This document shows positions 8,355 through 15,997 of a stretch of DNA of 21,706 nt, piece by piece. Every line of letters begins with the position of its first letter. Position 1 is the first letter of the stretch. The stretch comes from a virus. Both the position numbers and the translations under genes were made by a program. The stretch is from the IMG/VR virus record IMGVR_UViG_3300006805_000190, positions 1 to 21,706 of that record. One strand, 5' to 3'. The notes below the pieces were generated by a model. It was not told where the DNA came from and did not search any database. It saw only the letters and a list, made by a program, of their open reading frames with translations.

Positions 8355-8545
8355 CAGAGTCCACCTTTGTACATGGGGTAATCGTTCGGGTTCAGCGGCT
8401 TGCACAAACCAAGCCCAAGTTCACGCGCTTTCTCGTTCGACTTGTTGTCTTTCGCCCATTCCTCTCGCGTTCGCTCTTGTCGCGACCGAGTTGGCGTCCC
8501 GCCGGTGGGATAGGTTGTCATCGTGCAGTGGTCGTCGGTTTCCAT
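8354..8545 (-). CDS. Conserved-looking small protein, unknown function, 63 aa
   Basis: A strong ribosome-binding site (GGAGGA, five bases before ATG) marks the start at 8545, just downstream of the hairpin at 8554-8583. The protein is hydrophilic and carries TYPTGGTPTRSRQERTREEW near its middle and NPNDYPMYKGGL at the end. The stop shares a base with the next start. No family is recognised. Its position among capsid and fibre genes suggests a minor virion or assembly protein. Confidence 0.75.
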   Translation of the reverse strand: METDDHCTMTTYPTGGTPTRSRQERTREEWAKDNKSNEKARELGLGLCKPLNPNDYPMYKGGL

Positions 8546-8553
8546 AAATCCTC

Positions 8554-8583
8554 CGAAAGAAACCGGGGCCGTTAAGCCCCGGT
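8554..8583 (-). terminator. Hairpin terminator candidate after the capsid block
   Basis: On the minus strand an eight-base stem ACCGGGGC / GCCCCGGT with a six-base loop is followed by the pyrimidine-rich TTCTTTC. The stem is strong but the T run is interrupted, so it probably only partly stops transcription. It lies between the 62-residue gene and the 63-residue gene and could lower expression of fibre and tail genes relative to capsid protein. Confidence 0.6.
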
Positions 8584-8587
8584 GTTA

Positions 8588-8776
8588 TCACTTGATGGTA
8601 AAACCTTTCGCCAGTTTTTCTGGCTTACGAGCAGGAACCTGGTTTCCAGTAGGGCCATCATTGCCCTGAGCGCCGCGATCATCTGCGATCTTCTCCTGCT
8701 TGTACAAGCCAAGCTTTTCCATGGCTTGGGTTTCGCCTGCGTTTTCATCCGTCCCAGTGTATTTCATGCTTTTCAT
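8588..8776 (-). CDS. Small hydrophilic phage protein, 62 aa
   Basis: The ATG at 8776 is preceded by GGAGG five bases upstream, so this start is preferred over in-frame starts that lie inside the previous gene. The protein is polar and lysine-rich (QAMEKLGLYKQEKIADDRGA, ending KPEKLAKGFTIK) and probably largely disordered. It follows the decoration-like gene and precedes a terminator hairpin. No family is recognised; a minor head protein is possible. Confidence 0.75.
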   Translation of the reverse strand: MKSMKYTGTDENAGETQAMEKLGLYKQEKIADDRGAQGNDGPTGNQVPARKPEKLAKGFTIK

Positions 8777-8792
8777 TTCAGCCTCCAGATCA

Positions 8793-9185
8793 TTAGAACC
8801 AGCTAATGACAACATCGTAGGTGATGACACCCGCCGGTGAGCCGCCCGCATTGGCCACGGTTGTCAACAGGACCAACTGGTCAGCGTCGATGTTCACGTT
8901 TACGGGGAACGCCGAAGCACCAGGTTTGTCGCTCAACGCAGACCCAGCTGGGGCCGTCATAGCCGGCGGAAGAAATGCACCGAACTTTTCCAAGGTTCCA
9001 GAAATACCAATCTGAAGTTTGGTCGGTGTAGACCCCAAAACATGGGTGGTGGTACACCGGGCGATGACATCCACCAGTCGGCCTTGCTTCCCCTTCGGAC
9101 CACGAATGGGAAGAGTGACGGCGCCGGCGGTCGTGGTGATAGCGCCAGTGGTGTAGGTAATCACATTGCCTTGATCGTAAGCCAT
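8793..9185 (-). CDS. Capsid decoration or stabilising protein, putative, 130 aa
   Basis: AAAGGAG lies seven bases ahead of the ATG at 9185, a strong site suggesting abundant product. The protein is strand-rich with little charge: TLPIRGPKGKQGRLVDVIAR near residues 24-43, then long Thr/Val/Ala stretches ending GVITYDVVISWF. It sits directly after the major capsid gene, the usual place for a head decoration protein. The capsid-associated role is inferred from position and the strong ribosome-binding site, not from a recognised domain. Confidence 0.7.
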   Translation of the reverse strand: MAYDQGNVITYTTGAITTTAGAVTLPIRGPKGKQGRLVDVIARCTTTHVLGSTPTKLQIGISGTLEKFGAFLPPAMTAPAGSALSDKPGASAFPVNVNIDADQLVLLTTVANAGGSPAGVITYDVVISWF

Positions 9186-9197
9186 GTCAGTTCTCCT

Positions 9198-10148
9198 TTA
9201 CGCTGCGCTGGACCATTTGACAATCCGGCTTTCGACGGCAGTGTCATGGACAATTCCGTATCCACCCAGCATGTACCAGGCGATACCCCGTGAGCGACCG
9301 AAGTCAGTTGCCAGCTTGCCGCGAATCTCCTCCGGAATCACCAGGGCTTCCGCCACGGTATCTTCACCGAAGAAAAACACTTCATCGGACTTCGCATTGG
9401 TCCATGCGGCTGACGCGATGTTGGTTTGCTCGAAGAACCGAACACCATCGTAATGGCGACCGATCTCACCGTTCAGCATGGATTGAAAGCCGTCCTGAAC
9501 ATAGACGAACTTCGCTTCCAGTGAGTCCTTGAAGGTTCGGAACGTCGCCGGACGGCCAATAGCGCAGTAGTTCGCCCCATCGTAGGACGGAATGTTGCGC
9601 TCCTTCATAAGATCAGCAATCAGCTTGACGTGGGTGTCACCCAAAGCGACGTTGTTGGTTACCGCCGTTGACCCCGTGGTGGATACGTCCAGAGCGGTGG
9701 TTGACGTACCGCCAGAAGGCGCAACATAGAGCTTCGTCAGGTCAAACTGCGCCTTTGCCTGACGATCCAGCACCTTCGCGGCGTGGTTCTTCAGGCTCTT
9801 TTGAACAATCTCCGTCACCGGGGTACGGCTTGAATCGTCGTACTGACCAGTAAACGGAACTGCCTTGCCGTATTCCCGAAGCGTCAGGCTGCCCTGACTG
9901 TAGGAAAACGAACCTTCGGGCATGGGGGCATTTTCAGCCAGGTAGGTGTCCGTTGACGCATCAACGTCGCCGTACCGTTCCCAGTAATACTTGTCACCGG
10001 CATGAAGCCCGGCGGTGGATGCGTCTTTCGCATCGCAAAATTGGCGAAAGCGAACACGCGGTTGAATGGCCATGCGCAGCATGTCGCTGAACTCATACGA
10101 GTACGCCGTCATGCTTGCAAGTTGTACAGACCAGAGTTGTCCAGCCAT
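9198..10148 (-). CDS. Major capsid protein, N4 gp56-like family, 316 aa
   Basis: AAGGAG precedes the ATG at 10148. The protein has the expected size and composition of a HK97-fold capsid protein. The region at about 70-105, with ENAPMPEGSFSYSQGSLTLR followed by EYGKAVPFTGQYDD, matches the pattern of the N4-gp56 capsid family (xEGxxPxxxxxTLxEYGxxVxxT). The gene follows a scaffold-like gene and precedes a decoration-like gene, the canonical order. It would assemble the icosahedral shell around the scaffold and portal. The capsid role is confident; the exact family is moderately sure. Confidence 0.88.
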   Translation of the reverse strand: MAGQLWSVQLASMTAYSYEFSDMLRMAIQPRVRFRQFCDAKDASTAGLHAGDKYYWERYGDVDASTDTYLAENAPMPEGSFSYSQGSLTLREYGKAVPFTGQYDDSSRTPVTEIVQKSLKNHAAKVLDRQAKAQFDLTKLYVAPSGGTSTTALDVSTTGSTAVTNNVALGDTHVKLIADLMKERNIPSYDGANYCAIGRPATFRTFKDSLEAKFVYVQDGFQSMLNGEIGRHYDGVRFFEQTNIASAAWTNAKSDEVFFFGEDTVAEALVIPEEIRGKLATDFGRSRGIAWYMLGGYGIVHDTAVESRIVKWSSAA

Positions 10149-10160
10149 AACACTTTCTCC

Positions 10161-11168
10161 TTAATAGACTGCCAAACCCCGAGCGCGCCGCTGATCGGCG
10201 ATTATCTCGGAGCTTGTCTTTTGTCGTGGTTCCGGCGCCGATGGCATTCGGCCAGACGTGCCGGAAATGGATTTCAAGTTGCGCTTCATGTCACGCTTAT
10301 CAACCGCCATGGTTCGATTGCGCCAGTCCAGAACACGCTTACCGGCTTCCGAAAGGATGGCTTCAAGGTCTCTGTCGGCATTCCACTCGGGATGCTCTTT
10401 GAGAACCAACAGCGTCTCTTCGTCGGCAAGTCGGTACAGCATGGGGTCTTCGGCAATCTCTTTGTACTGGTCCTTGAATCTGGATACAGCACGCTCATGC
10501 GCGATTTCAGCCATGGCATCAGAACGAATCTTCTCTGCCTTTGACACTTCGGCGCGTGCAATTTCTTGCGCCCTGTTCAGCAGTGCCTGACCATCAAGGG
10601 TGGTGTTGCCACGCCCCATCATGCTTGCCAGCGCTTCTACTGCTTCGTCTTCATCGCCAAACAGGACTTTGTTGTAGACCTCTTTGGCCGCTTCTTTCAG
10701 ATTGGCAGCGTCCGCATGGGATAGCGCCTCTCCGCGTTCTCGCTCTTTTTGCGCCATCAGCTCATTGGCCAGCGCCTGAACTTCTGCCGCCCGCGCTTCC
10801 GCTGAACGGCGCATTTCCACGGCTTCCCGCAATCGGGCATCCGCTGCAATTTCTTTCTGTAACGACCGAACCCCGTGGTCGATGATTTCGGAAAGCGGCA
10901 TTTCACGCTCTTCGCCATCAATCTTCAGGGTCATGGTTTTGTTTGTTTCAGGCGGTTCTTCTTCCCGCCGGTTACTGGTAGGCTCGTCAGCGGCCCCCAT
11001 CGTCGCTTCCCGCCGACGATCCGCCATGTCCTTGATAAGCTGCTCTCTTGGTGAAAGAACGCGCTCTACCGGCTCATGTGTGGTGTCATTGCCTTTCTGC
11101 TGATCATCATGGCCTTCTTGATCCGCTTCATGAAGTTCAGCTTCAAGAACGATTTCATCATCACTCAT
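10161..11168 (-). CDS. Scaffolding protein, putative, 335 aa
   Basis: The ATG at 11168 overlaps the upstream gene by eight bases. The protein is highly charged: an acidic N-terminus (SDDEIVLEAELHEADQEGHD), long heptad-like helices from about 95 to 260 rich in Ala, Glu, Arg and Lys, and a basic C-terminus ending SEIIADQRRARGLAVY. Basic helical C-termini bind the inside of capsid shells in known scaffolds. It immediately precedes the major capsid gene. The scaffold role is inferred from composition and order; no protease signature was noticed. Confidence 0.82.
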   Translation of the reverse strand: MSDDEIVLEAELHEADQEGHDDQQKGNDTTHEPVERVLSPREQLIKDMADRRREATMGAADEPTSNRREEEPPETNKTMTLKIDGEEREMPLSEIIDHGVRSLQKEIAADARLREAVEMRRSAEARAAEVQALANELMAQKERERGEALSHADAANLKEAAKEVYNKVLFGDEDEAVEALASMMGRGNTTLDGQALLNRAQEIARAEVSKAEKIRSDAMAEIAHERAVSRFKDQYKEIAEDPMLYRLADEETLLVLKEHPEWNADRDLEAILSEAGKRVLDWRNRTMAVDKRDMKRNLKSISGTSGRMPSAPEPRQKTSSEIIADQRRARGLAVY

Positions 11169-11472
11169 CGTCGAAATTCTCCATCAATCTAAGGTTCAAC
11201 GTGGCCGCAATGCCCGCTTCAACACCTTCTATTAACCACGTCTTGAACAACTTTGCCACACCAACCCGTTGCCGCGCTGCCAGACTCTCTTTTGATCCAT
11301 CCTCGGCGGCCAACAAGTCTTCAACCCCCGCCGCCTCTTCCGCCTCACCCCTGTCCACCAGATAACGCCCCACATCGGACGCCAAGAACTCTTCGATCCT
11401 CAACCCCATCCGTGCATCTGCTAAAAGTGCGTCATCCGTGCTGTTTTGATTCTGGTCATAACCCTCATTCAT
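11161..11472 (-). CDS. Small acidic phage protein between portal and scaffold, 103 aa
   Basis: The protein is acidic and helical (RIEEFLASDVGRYLVDRGEA, then EAAGVEDLLAAEDGSKESLA), with a C-terminal helix ending LMENFDDE. The pattern of an early IEEFLxSxxGxYL followed by a second Ala/Glu helix is seen in small proteins encoded at this position in other podoviruses (from memory). The gene is separated from portal by 55 bases and overlaps scaffold by eight. Function unknown; it may help portal or head assembly. Confidence 0.75.
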   Translation of the reverse strand: MNEGYDQNQNSTDDALLADARMGLRIEEFLASDVGRYLVDRGEAEEAAGVEDLLAAEDGSKESLAARQRVGVAKLFKTWLIEGVEAGIAATLNLRLMENFDDE

Positions 11473-11527
11473 TGATAACCCTACACTATTGGACTTAAAA
11501 CTTCAACAATCATGACGAAAAGTTATA

Positions 11528-13660
11528 TCAACCCCTGGCAAACGGGACTTCCCCATAATCACCCCGGGTCATGACGCCAACCTTGTTGTCTCTGTTGATG
11601 TTTTGCGACAAATTTGCCAGCCGCTCATCCATTTGGCGTGTCTGGCGGGCGATTTCAAACCGTAGCGCACTGGCTTGAAGCTGAAGTTCACCACGTTTGG
11701 TGTCGGAATCGGCCATCTTCAAGTTGGTTTCCACGGTTCCAAGTTCAGCATTGAGCCGCGCAAGTTCCATGGCGTACTCACCCTTCAGGTGTTCGCGCTC
11801 GGACGCAGCCGCCTGAGTCATTTCAGCCGCTCGCAGCCTGGCTTCCGCATCAATCTGCTTCCCTTCAATCAGGCTTTGCGCACGGATATTGGCGACATCC
11901 ACACCGGACCTGAGCCGCTGTATTTCTTCCTGCATGGCTTGAATTTGCTGCTGCATTTGCGGCGGAACGGCATTTTGATCCTGTTTGAAGAATCTTCCGC
12001 CGTCCTTATAACCCAAAGCACCAAATACCTCTTTTATCATTTCCTGAGGGTCTATCATGGCCATCGCTTGAGGCGCGAACTGCCCAATCGCCTGAAGCCC
12101 CATGGCGATCTTCTCAATCCTGCTTTGCGGGCTGGTTGATCCAAACCCGACATTTACCCTACAGGTCAGTTCGGCCATCAGCAGCTTGTCGGTTATCTCA
12201 GTTATGCCGAACTTCTGATAAATCTTGGCCTCTTCCCCGGCAAGCGCCAGAATGGTCTGGTCGTTTTCGTAGGTCTGTATCAGCAGAAGCATTTGTCGCA
12301 GGACAGGCTCAACCCATGTCTGGGCAAACACCATCATTTCGTATTCGGTCAGCGCGCTTGATGCCGAACTCAGCAGGTTCATTCCGCCAACCGTCTCGTT
12401 CAATTGACGATTGCTTGCCACCGAACTGGGTGAAAACGCGCCCAAAAGCTCGTCAATATCTGCATTGACTCGGTCCTGTTCCATGTACGCGGTTTGGGTA
12501 ATGTCTTCCATCGGTTCGGGTTGGACAGAATCAAATTCGTCCATCATCACAATCCCGCCGGGAACACTGCGGCGCAGCATGTTCCAATCGACGTTTCGTC
12601 CCCGTTTCCCAAAATATCGCTTGTTCAGGATCAGCTTTACGTTGTCCAACCGCTGATTGACGATGTCATTCGCTTGGGACGACAGCCCATCAACCAATTC
12701 AGGCGCACCGGCGGGATAGGCTTTGTGCGGCTCAATATCAATCGACCCAAGAACAAAGGGTCGTTTGCCGAAGTGGTAAACCTCTTTAAGCGGAACCGGC
12801 TCAGTCAATAGGCTGTTGTGCCCCAGCGTCCAGAACACAACGTCGGACCCTTCATGCCGGACGATGTATTCCCTGACCCACACGGTGTCGAAGTCTCGAA
12901 GGTGGTGCCTTTGATCGGTCGGGTCCGTTCTACCGTCCTGTCTTACGACCCGGGTTGATGTCGTTCCCTCTTGCGTTGCGGACAGGATTTCATTGTCAGT
13001 ATGTTCCCGCCATTCGCCCGACTTCATCCTTTCCTTGACTTCCCCGACAGATATGGGAATCAACTGAATCAGGTACGGGCTGGTGTTTATCGGGTCCAGC
13101 CAATCCGCCGCAGCAGAGAACCGGAAATTCTCAGCCGGTATCAGGGCAATGTCAGGTCTGTCTGTCTCAACCTTGCCGTTGGATTCCCGGTAAATCCATT
13201 GCTGTTTGGATACAACAATACCCTGAACCTTGGCGTCAGTGAGTGCGCCAATCAGGATGCGAAACCATGGGATTGATTTGTCCAGCCGGTAGTTGAGAAC
13301 GGCTTGGTTAATCGCCGCACTAGCCGCCTGTTCGTCGGAATTATCGTTAGGGGTGATGGAAACAACATCGGACGTTGAAAAGAACGCCACCGCACCCGCA
13401 GCAGCCGACTTTCGAATGCTGGCCCTTACCTTCGGACGGAATACCCGCGAGCGGTATTTGTACGCATCTGTATTGTACTTACTTCCCTGTGGATGCTTCG
13501 ATTGAAACATCGACACATTCTTCTCAATCCTTGAGCGAACATTGGCATCGAACCATGTCGTTGACGTGGTATAGGCGTCCTTGGCAACCTGCAGCCAGAA
13601 GTCCGACCCCGTATCCTTGACAATCTCGGGGGTATCGTTGACTTCCTGAATCCCAATCAT
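11528..13660 (-). CDS. Portal protein, 710 aa
   Basis: The start overlaps the upstream stop by four bases (ATGA). The layout is that of large podoviral portals: an N-terminal helical wing (TTWFDANVRSRIEKNVSMFQ; RVFRPKVRASIRKSAAAGAV), a strand-rich wing (about 145-320), the stem/clip region (ELVDGLSSQANDIVNQRLDN; SSASSALTEYEMMVFAQTWV), and a long C-terminal coiled coil at about 568-690 that would form the internal barrel. It forms the dodecameric ring through which DNA is packaged and ejected, and it docks terminase and adaptor. Large size fits a barrel-bearing portal. The very C-terminus (VMTRGDYGEVPFARG) is polar and probably flexible. Confidence 0.92.
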   Translation of the reverse strand: MIGIQEVNDTPEIVKDTGSDFWLQVAKDAYTTSTTWFDANVRSRIEKNVSMFQSKHPQGSKYNTDAYKYRSRVFRPKVRASIRKSAAAGAVAFFSTSDVVSITPNDNSDEQAASAAINQAVLNYRLDKSIPWFRILIGALTDAKVQGIVVSKQQWIYRESNGKVETDRPDIALIPAENFRFSAAADWLDPINTSPYLIQLIPISVGEVKERMKSGEWREHTDNEILSATQEGTTSTRVVRQDGRTDPTDQRHHLRDFDTVWVREYIVRHEGSDVVFWTLGHNSLLTEPVPLKEVYHFGKRPFVLGSIDIEPHKAYPAGAPELVDGLSSQANDIVNQRLDNVKLILNKRYFGKRGRNVDWNMLRRSVPGGIVMMDEFDSVQPEPMEDITQTAYMEQDRVNADIDELLGAFSPSSVASNRQLNETVGGMNLLSSASSALTEYEMMVFAQTWVEPVLRQMLLLIQTYENDQTILALAGEEAKIYQKFGITEITDKLLMAELTCRVNVGFGSTSPQSRIEKIAMGLQAIGQFAPQAMAMIDPQEMIKEVFGALGYKDGGRFFKQDQNAVPPQMQQQIQAMQEEIQRLRSGVDVANIRAQSLIEGKQIDAEARLRAAEMTQAAASEREHLKGEYAMELARLNAELGTVETNLKMADSDTKRGELQLQASALRFEIARQTRQMDERLANLSQNINRDNKVGVMTRGDYGEVPFARG

Positions 13661-13965
13661 GATAAGGCTACCGCGTCGCCGCGTATTGTTCGTGGAATCG
13701 CCCGATAATGATCCCTATCGGCCTTGCCCCGCTTTTGCCGGAATCGCTCAAGTATTTCACCACCAGCCAGCATGATCTTCTTCGGGGTTACCCTATCCTG
13801 ACGTATGGCAAAACCCATGACCCCGTTCAGTCCTGGTGCTTTGACGCTGACAACCCCACCGCTGACATCGACCGACCAGACGTGCATCGGATAATGTCTG
13901 TCAAGCACCGCGAGAACGTCACGCATCAACATCGCCTCGCCCAGTGTGGTGGTCGTATCAAGCAT
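13657..13965 (-). CDS. Small phage protein upstream of portal, 102 aa
   Basis: The stop overlaps the portal start by four bases, implying coupled translation. The N-terminal helix (GEAMLMRDVLAVLDRHYPMH) is followed by strands (WSVDVSGGVVSVKAPGLNGV) and a basic C-terminal half (RFRQKRGKADRDHYRAIPRT). An internal ATG at 13926, with GAGG eight bases upstream, is an alternative start. No family is recognised with confidence. Coupling to portal suggests a role in head assembly or packaging. Confidence 0.7.
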   Translation of the reverse strand: MLDTTTTLGEAMLMRDVLAVLDRHYPMHVWSVDVSGGVVSVKAPGLNGVMGFAIRQDRVTPKKIMLAGGEILERFRQKRGKADRDHYRAIPRTIRGDAVALS

Positions 13966-13998
13966 GGTTATTACCGAACGGCATAATAGTCCGCATTA

Positions 13999-14154
13999 TT
14001 ATAACTCATCCGAAACAACAACTACACGGGACGACTCAGCAGTCATGCCGGTTGCGCCATACGAATCATCAACCGCCACAACGCGGGGCGATTCGGTCGC
14101 CGATGCCGTTGACCCATATGAGTCATCGACCAGCACAACTCGGCCGTCAACCAT
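13999..14154 (-). CDS. Very small protein made of 19-residue tandem repeats, 51 aa
   Basis: The ATG at 14154 overlaps the upstream gene by eight bases; a weak AGGA lies just ahead. After MVDG the protein is two 19-residue repeats and a partial third: RVVLVDDSYGSTASATESP, RVVAVDDSYGATGMTAESS, RVVVVSDEL. The frame is open upstream to 14220, but that stretch is inside the previous gene. The repeat and near-zero spacing argue that it is real. Function unknown; the alternating hydrophobic strands could form a short beta-helix or fibre-associated peptide (inference). Confidence 0.5.
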   Translation of the reverse strand: MVDGRVVLVDDSYGSTASATESPRVVAVDDSYGATGMTAESSRVVVVSDEL

Positions 14155-14617
14155 GAATCCTGCCCGCAACATCGGCCCGCAGCGCGTCGCTAGTGATCCC
14201 AAGCCGCGCAGCCACCGCATCGATTAGCGCCGAGAATTCAGGGTTACTGGCGATCCTTTCCCGGGCCTGATCGCGTTTATCCGCTGCCACGACTTCCGGC
14301 GCAGGCGGCACCCAGGCTTTCCCGTTCCACGTTTCGAGGTGCGACGCTGGGGGTTCAGGGACTTCAACCGCATCCACCGGGACTTCGGGCCATTCCTCGC
14401 GCTCAATCACGACCGGTTCCGGATGCTCAATGCGCACCACCGGCGAGCCGTCCTTCGTCAGCACGGGTTTGCCGTCGCCATCGACAATCTGCGCCTCGAC
14501 GGGCTCGGGCGTTTCTATTTCCACGATCCGCAGCCCGCCGACCGATCCCCAGTATTTCCCATCCGCGCCGACGTAGTGCCGAGATTCGAGCGGTTGTACT
14601 GTTCGTGAAGTTGCCAT
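14147..14617 (-). CDS. Fibre-associated small protein, putative, 156 aa
   Basis: The ATG at 14617 is chosen over an in-frame TTG two codons earlier because AAGGG lies eight bases before it. Residues 10-80 are strand- and Pro/Glu/Val-rich (RIVEIETPEPVEAQIVDGDG; VEVPEPPASHLETWNGKAWV). The C-terminus is helical (RDQARERIASNPEFSALIDA). A C-terminal Trp-rich segment and helix after a fibre gene recall tail-fibre assembly proteins, but no specific domain is recognised. The gene follows the 386-residue fibre by ten bases and may be its chaperone or cap. Confidence 0.65.
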   Translation of the reverse strand: MATSRTVQPLESRHYVGADGKYWGSVGGLRIVEIETPEPVEAQIVDGDGKPVLTKDGSPVVRIEHPEPVVIEREEWPEVPVDAVEVPEPPASHLETWNGKAWVPPAPEVVAADKRDQARERIASNPEFSALIDAVAARLGITSDALRADVAGRIHG

Positions 14618-14627
14618 TTTCAAACCC

Positions 14628-15788
14628 TTATTTGATTGCTACGAACCGCGCTTTCCAGTTTGCCAGGGTGATCGACGCGGGAGCCCCCGTGGTTCTATTC
14701 ACTACCTGAACCGCAGCAGAGCTGTACCGAACATTGACGTTCGTGCTGTCTGGCCATATGGCAGGAAAGCCGCTGGATAACGTCACGACATCGCCGGCTG
14801 AATAGTTCAATTCGGCGGTTTGGCAGACGAGCATGACAAAAACGAATCGCGGGGCAGACCCCAAACCGTGTGCCAGCGTCAACCCGCCGGAGGACGTGAT
14901 CGTCTGATCCGCACTGACAAACGTGTTGAACGACTCGGTGCCGAGTGTGGCGAGTTGCGCAGCGGCATTGGCATCATCAATCAACGCCCTGCCCGCTGAC
15001 GTAATCGCAGCCTCAGCCCACGTATCAACACCCGTGGTATACAGCATTTTGTCGGCAGCAGTGCCTTTCGATGCGATGCTCGTTAGGGTTGCGTCATAGG
15101 CTTGGACATCCGTGCCTATCACAAGTCCAAGCGTTGTTCGTTGTGCCGCCGCGTCAGCATCATCGATCAGAGCCCTACCGGCAGCCGTCAGCGGGGTTTC
15201 GGCCCATGTATCAACCCCAGTGGTGTACAGCGCCTTGTCAGCAGCAGTTCCTTTTGACGCAATGCTTGTCAGGGTTGCGTCGTATGCCTGTACGTTCGTC
15301 CCCGGGACCAACGACAGTGCTGTCTGTGCAGCCGCCACATTCGCCGCGATAAACACCGCATCCCCTACCGTGGTAGACCCCAGAGTTCCCCTAGCTGCCG
15401 CCGCATTCGCCGCAGTGAACAATGCGTCACCCGTCGCGGTAGACCCTAGCGCAGTCCTTGCCCCCGCCGCAGTGCTCGCACCCGTCCCACCATCTGCTAT
15501 CGCAAGATCAGTGATGCCGGTGATAGTCCCGCCAGTGATCGCCACCGAATTCGCCGCTAGATTGGTAATCCCTGTGATAGTCCCACCGGTGATCGCCACC
15601 GCACTCGCCGATTGGATGGACATCGTGCCCAGTCCATGCACCGCCGTCCCAGTGGCCGACGTGTGAGGCCCCATCAAGCCATTCGCGGTGACCTGCTTGC
15701 TCTGCCCAGATTGGACCACCTCAAACTGCTCGGTGCCGACAATCGTCCCAGCAGCAGGAAGCTCTGTAATCTTCACGCCCAGGGTCAT
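14628..15788 (-). CDS. Tail fibre protein, putative, with internal duplication, 386 aa
   Basis: The N-terminus (VKITELPAAGTIVGTEQFEV) is a common attachment module of phage fibres. The shaft contains Gly/Thr/Ala repeats: SVAITGGTITGITxLA twice at about 62-97, GGTGASTAAGARTALG-type repeats at 100-160, and a 60-residue duplication at 163-222 and 225-283 built on VQAYDATLTSIASKGTAADK. The C-terminal about 95 residues (LAHGLGSAPRFVFVMLVCQT onward) are a compact strand-rich end domain, probably the receptor-binding tip. The start overlaps the previous stop by four bases, coupling it to the terminase block. A fibre gene between terL and portal is unusual placement. Confidence 0.82.
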   Translation of the reverse strand: MTLGVKITELPAAGTIVGTEQFEVVQSGQSKQVTANGLMGPHTSATGTAVHGLGTMSIQSASAVAITGGTITGITNLAANSVAITGGTITGITDLAIADGGTGASTAAGARTALGSTATGDALFTAANAAAARGTLGSTTVGDAVFIAANVAAAQTALSLVPGTNVQAYDATLTSIASKGTAADKALYTTGVDTWAETPLTAAGRALIDDADAAAQRTTLGLVIGTDVQAYDATLTSIASKGTAADKMLYTTGVDTWAEAAITSAGRALIDDANAAAQLATLGTESFNTFVSADQTITSSGGLTLAHGLGSAPRFVFVMLVCQTAELNYSAGDVVTLSSGFPAIWPDSTNVNVRYSSAAVQVVNRTTGAPASITLANWKARFVAIK

Positions 15789-15997
15789 TCTTTTAACCTC
15801 GCGTTGCCATCTTCTGTGATCCGGGGGAATCCTGACTCGGTATAGATCATCGTCACACCATACGCCCCGGTGTTAGGTTGTTCCCTAAACTCACGATCCC
15901 CGAACCGATACGCCACTTCTGGATCATTCAAACTAGGATCAAGAGCGTACATCATCGCCCGCCAATCCTGAGTACCGCCGAGCGGCTTACGGTTCAT
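15785..15997 (-). CDS. Small protein coupled to terL and fibre gene, 70 aa
   Basis: Both ends are ATGA overlaps: the start lies in the terL stop and the stop lies in the fibre start. The protein is polar with aromatic residues (KPLGGTQDWRAMMYALDPSL; GAYGVTMIYTESGFPRITED). No family is recognised. Tight coupling on both sides shows it belongs to the late operon and is translated, but it does not reveal function. Confidence 0.75.
   Translation of the reverse strand: MNRKPLGGTQDWRAMMYALDPSLNDPEVAYRFGDREFREQPNTGAYGVTMIYTESGFPRITEDGNARLKE

Noticed and set aside
8109-8575. Plus-strand open frames over the 21-bp repeat
   Set aside because: The repeat is a multiple of three, so all six frames stay open through it; only the minus-strand frame has coupling and a ribosome-binding site.
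14628-15788. Diversity-generating retroelement linked to the fibre gene
   Set aside because: No reverse transcriptase and no template/variable repeat pair with adenine-specific differences was seen; the internal repeats are ordinary duplications.
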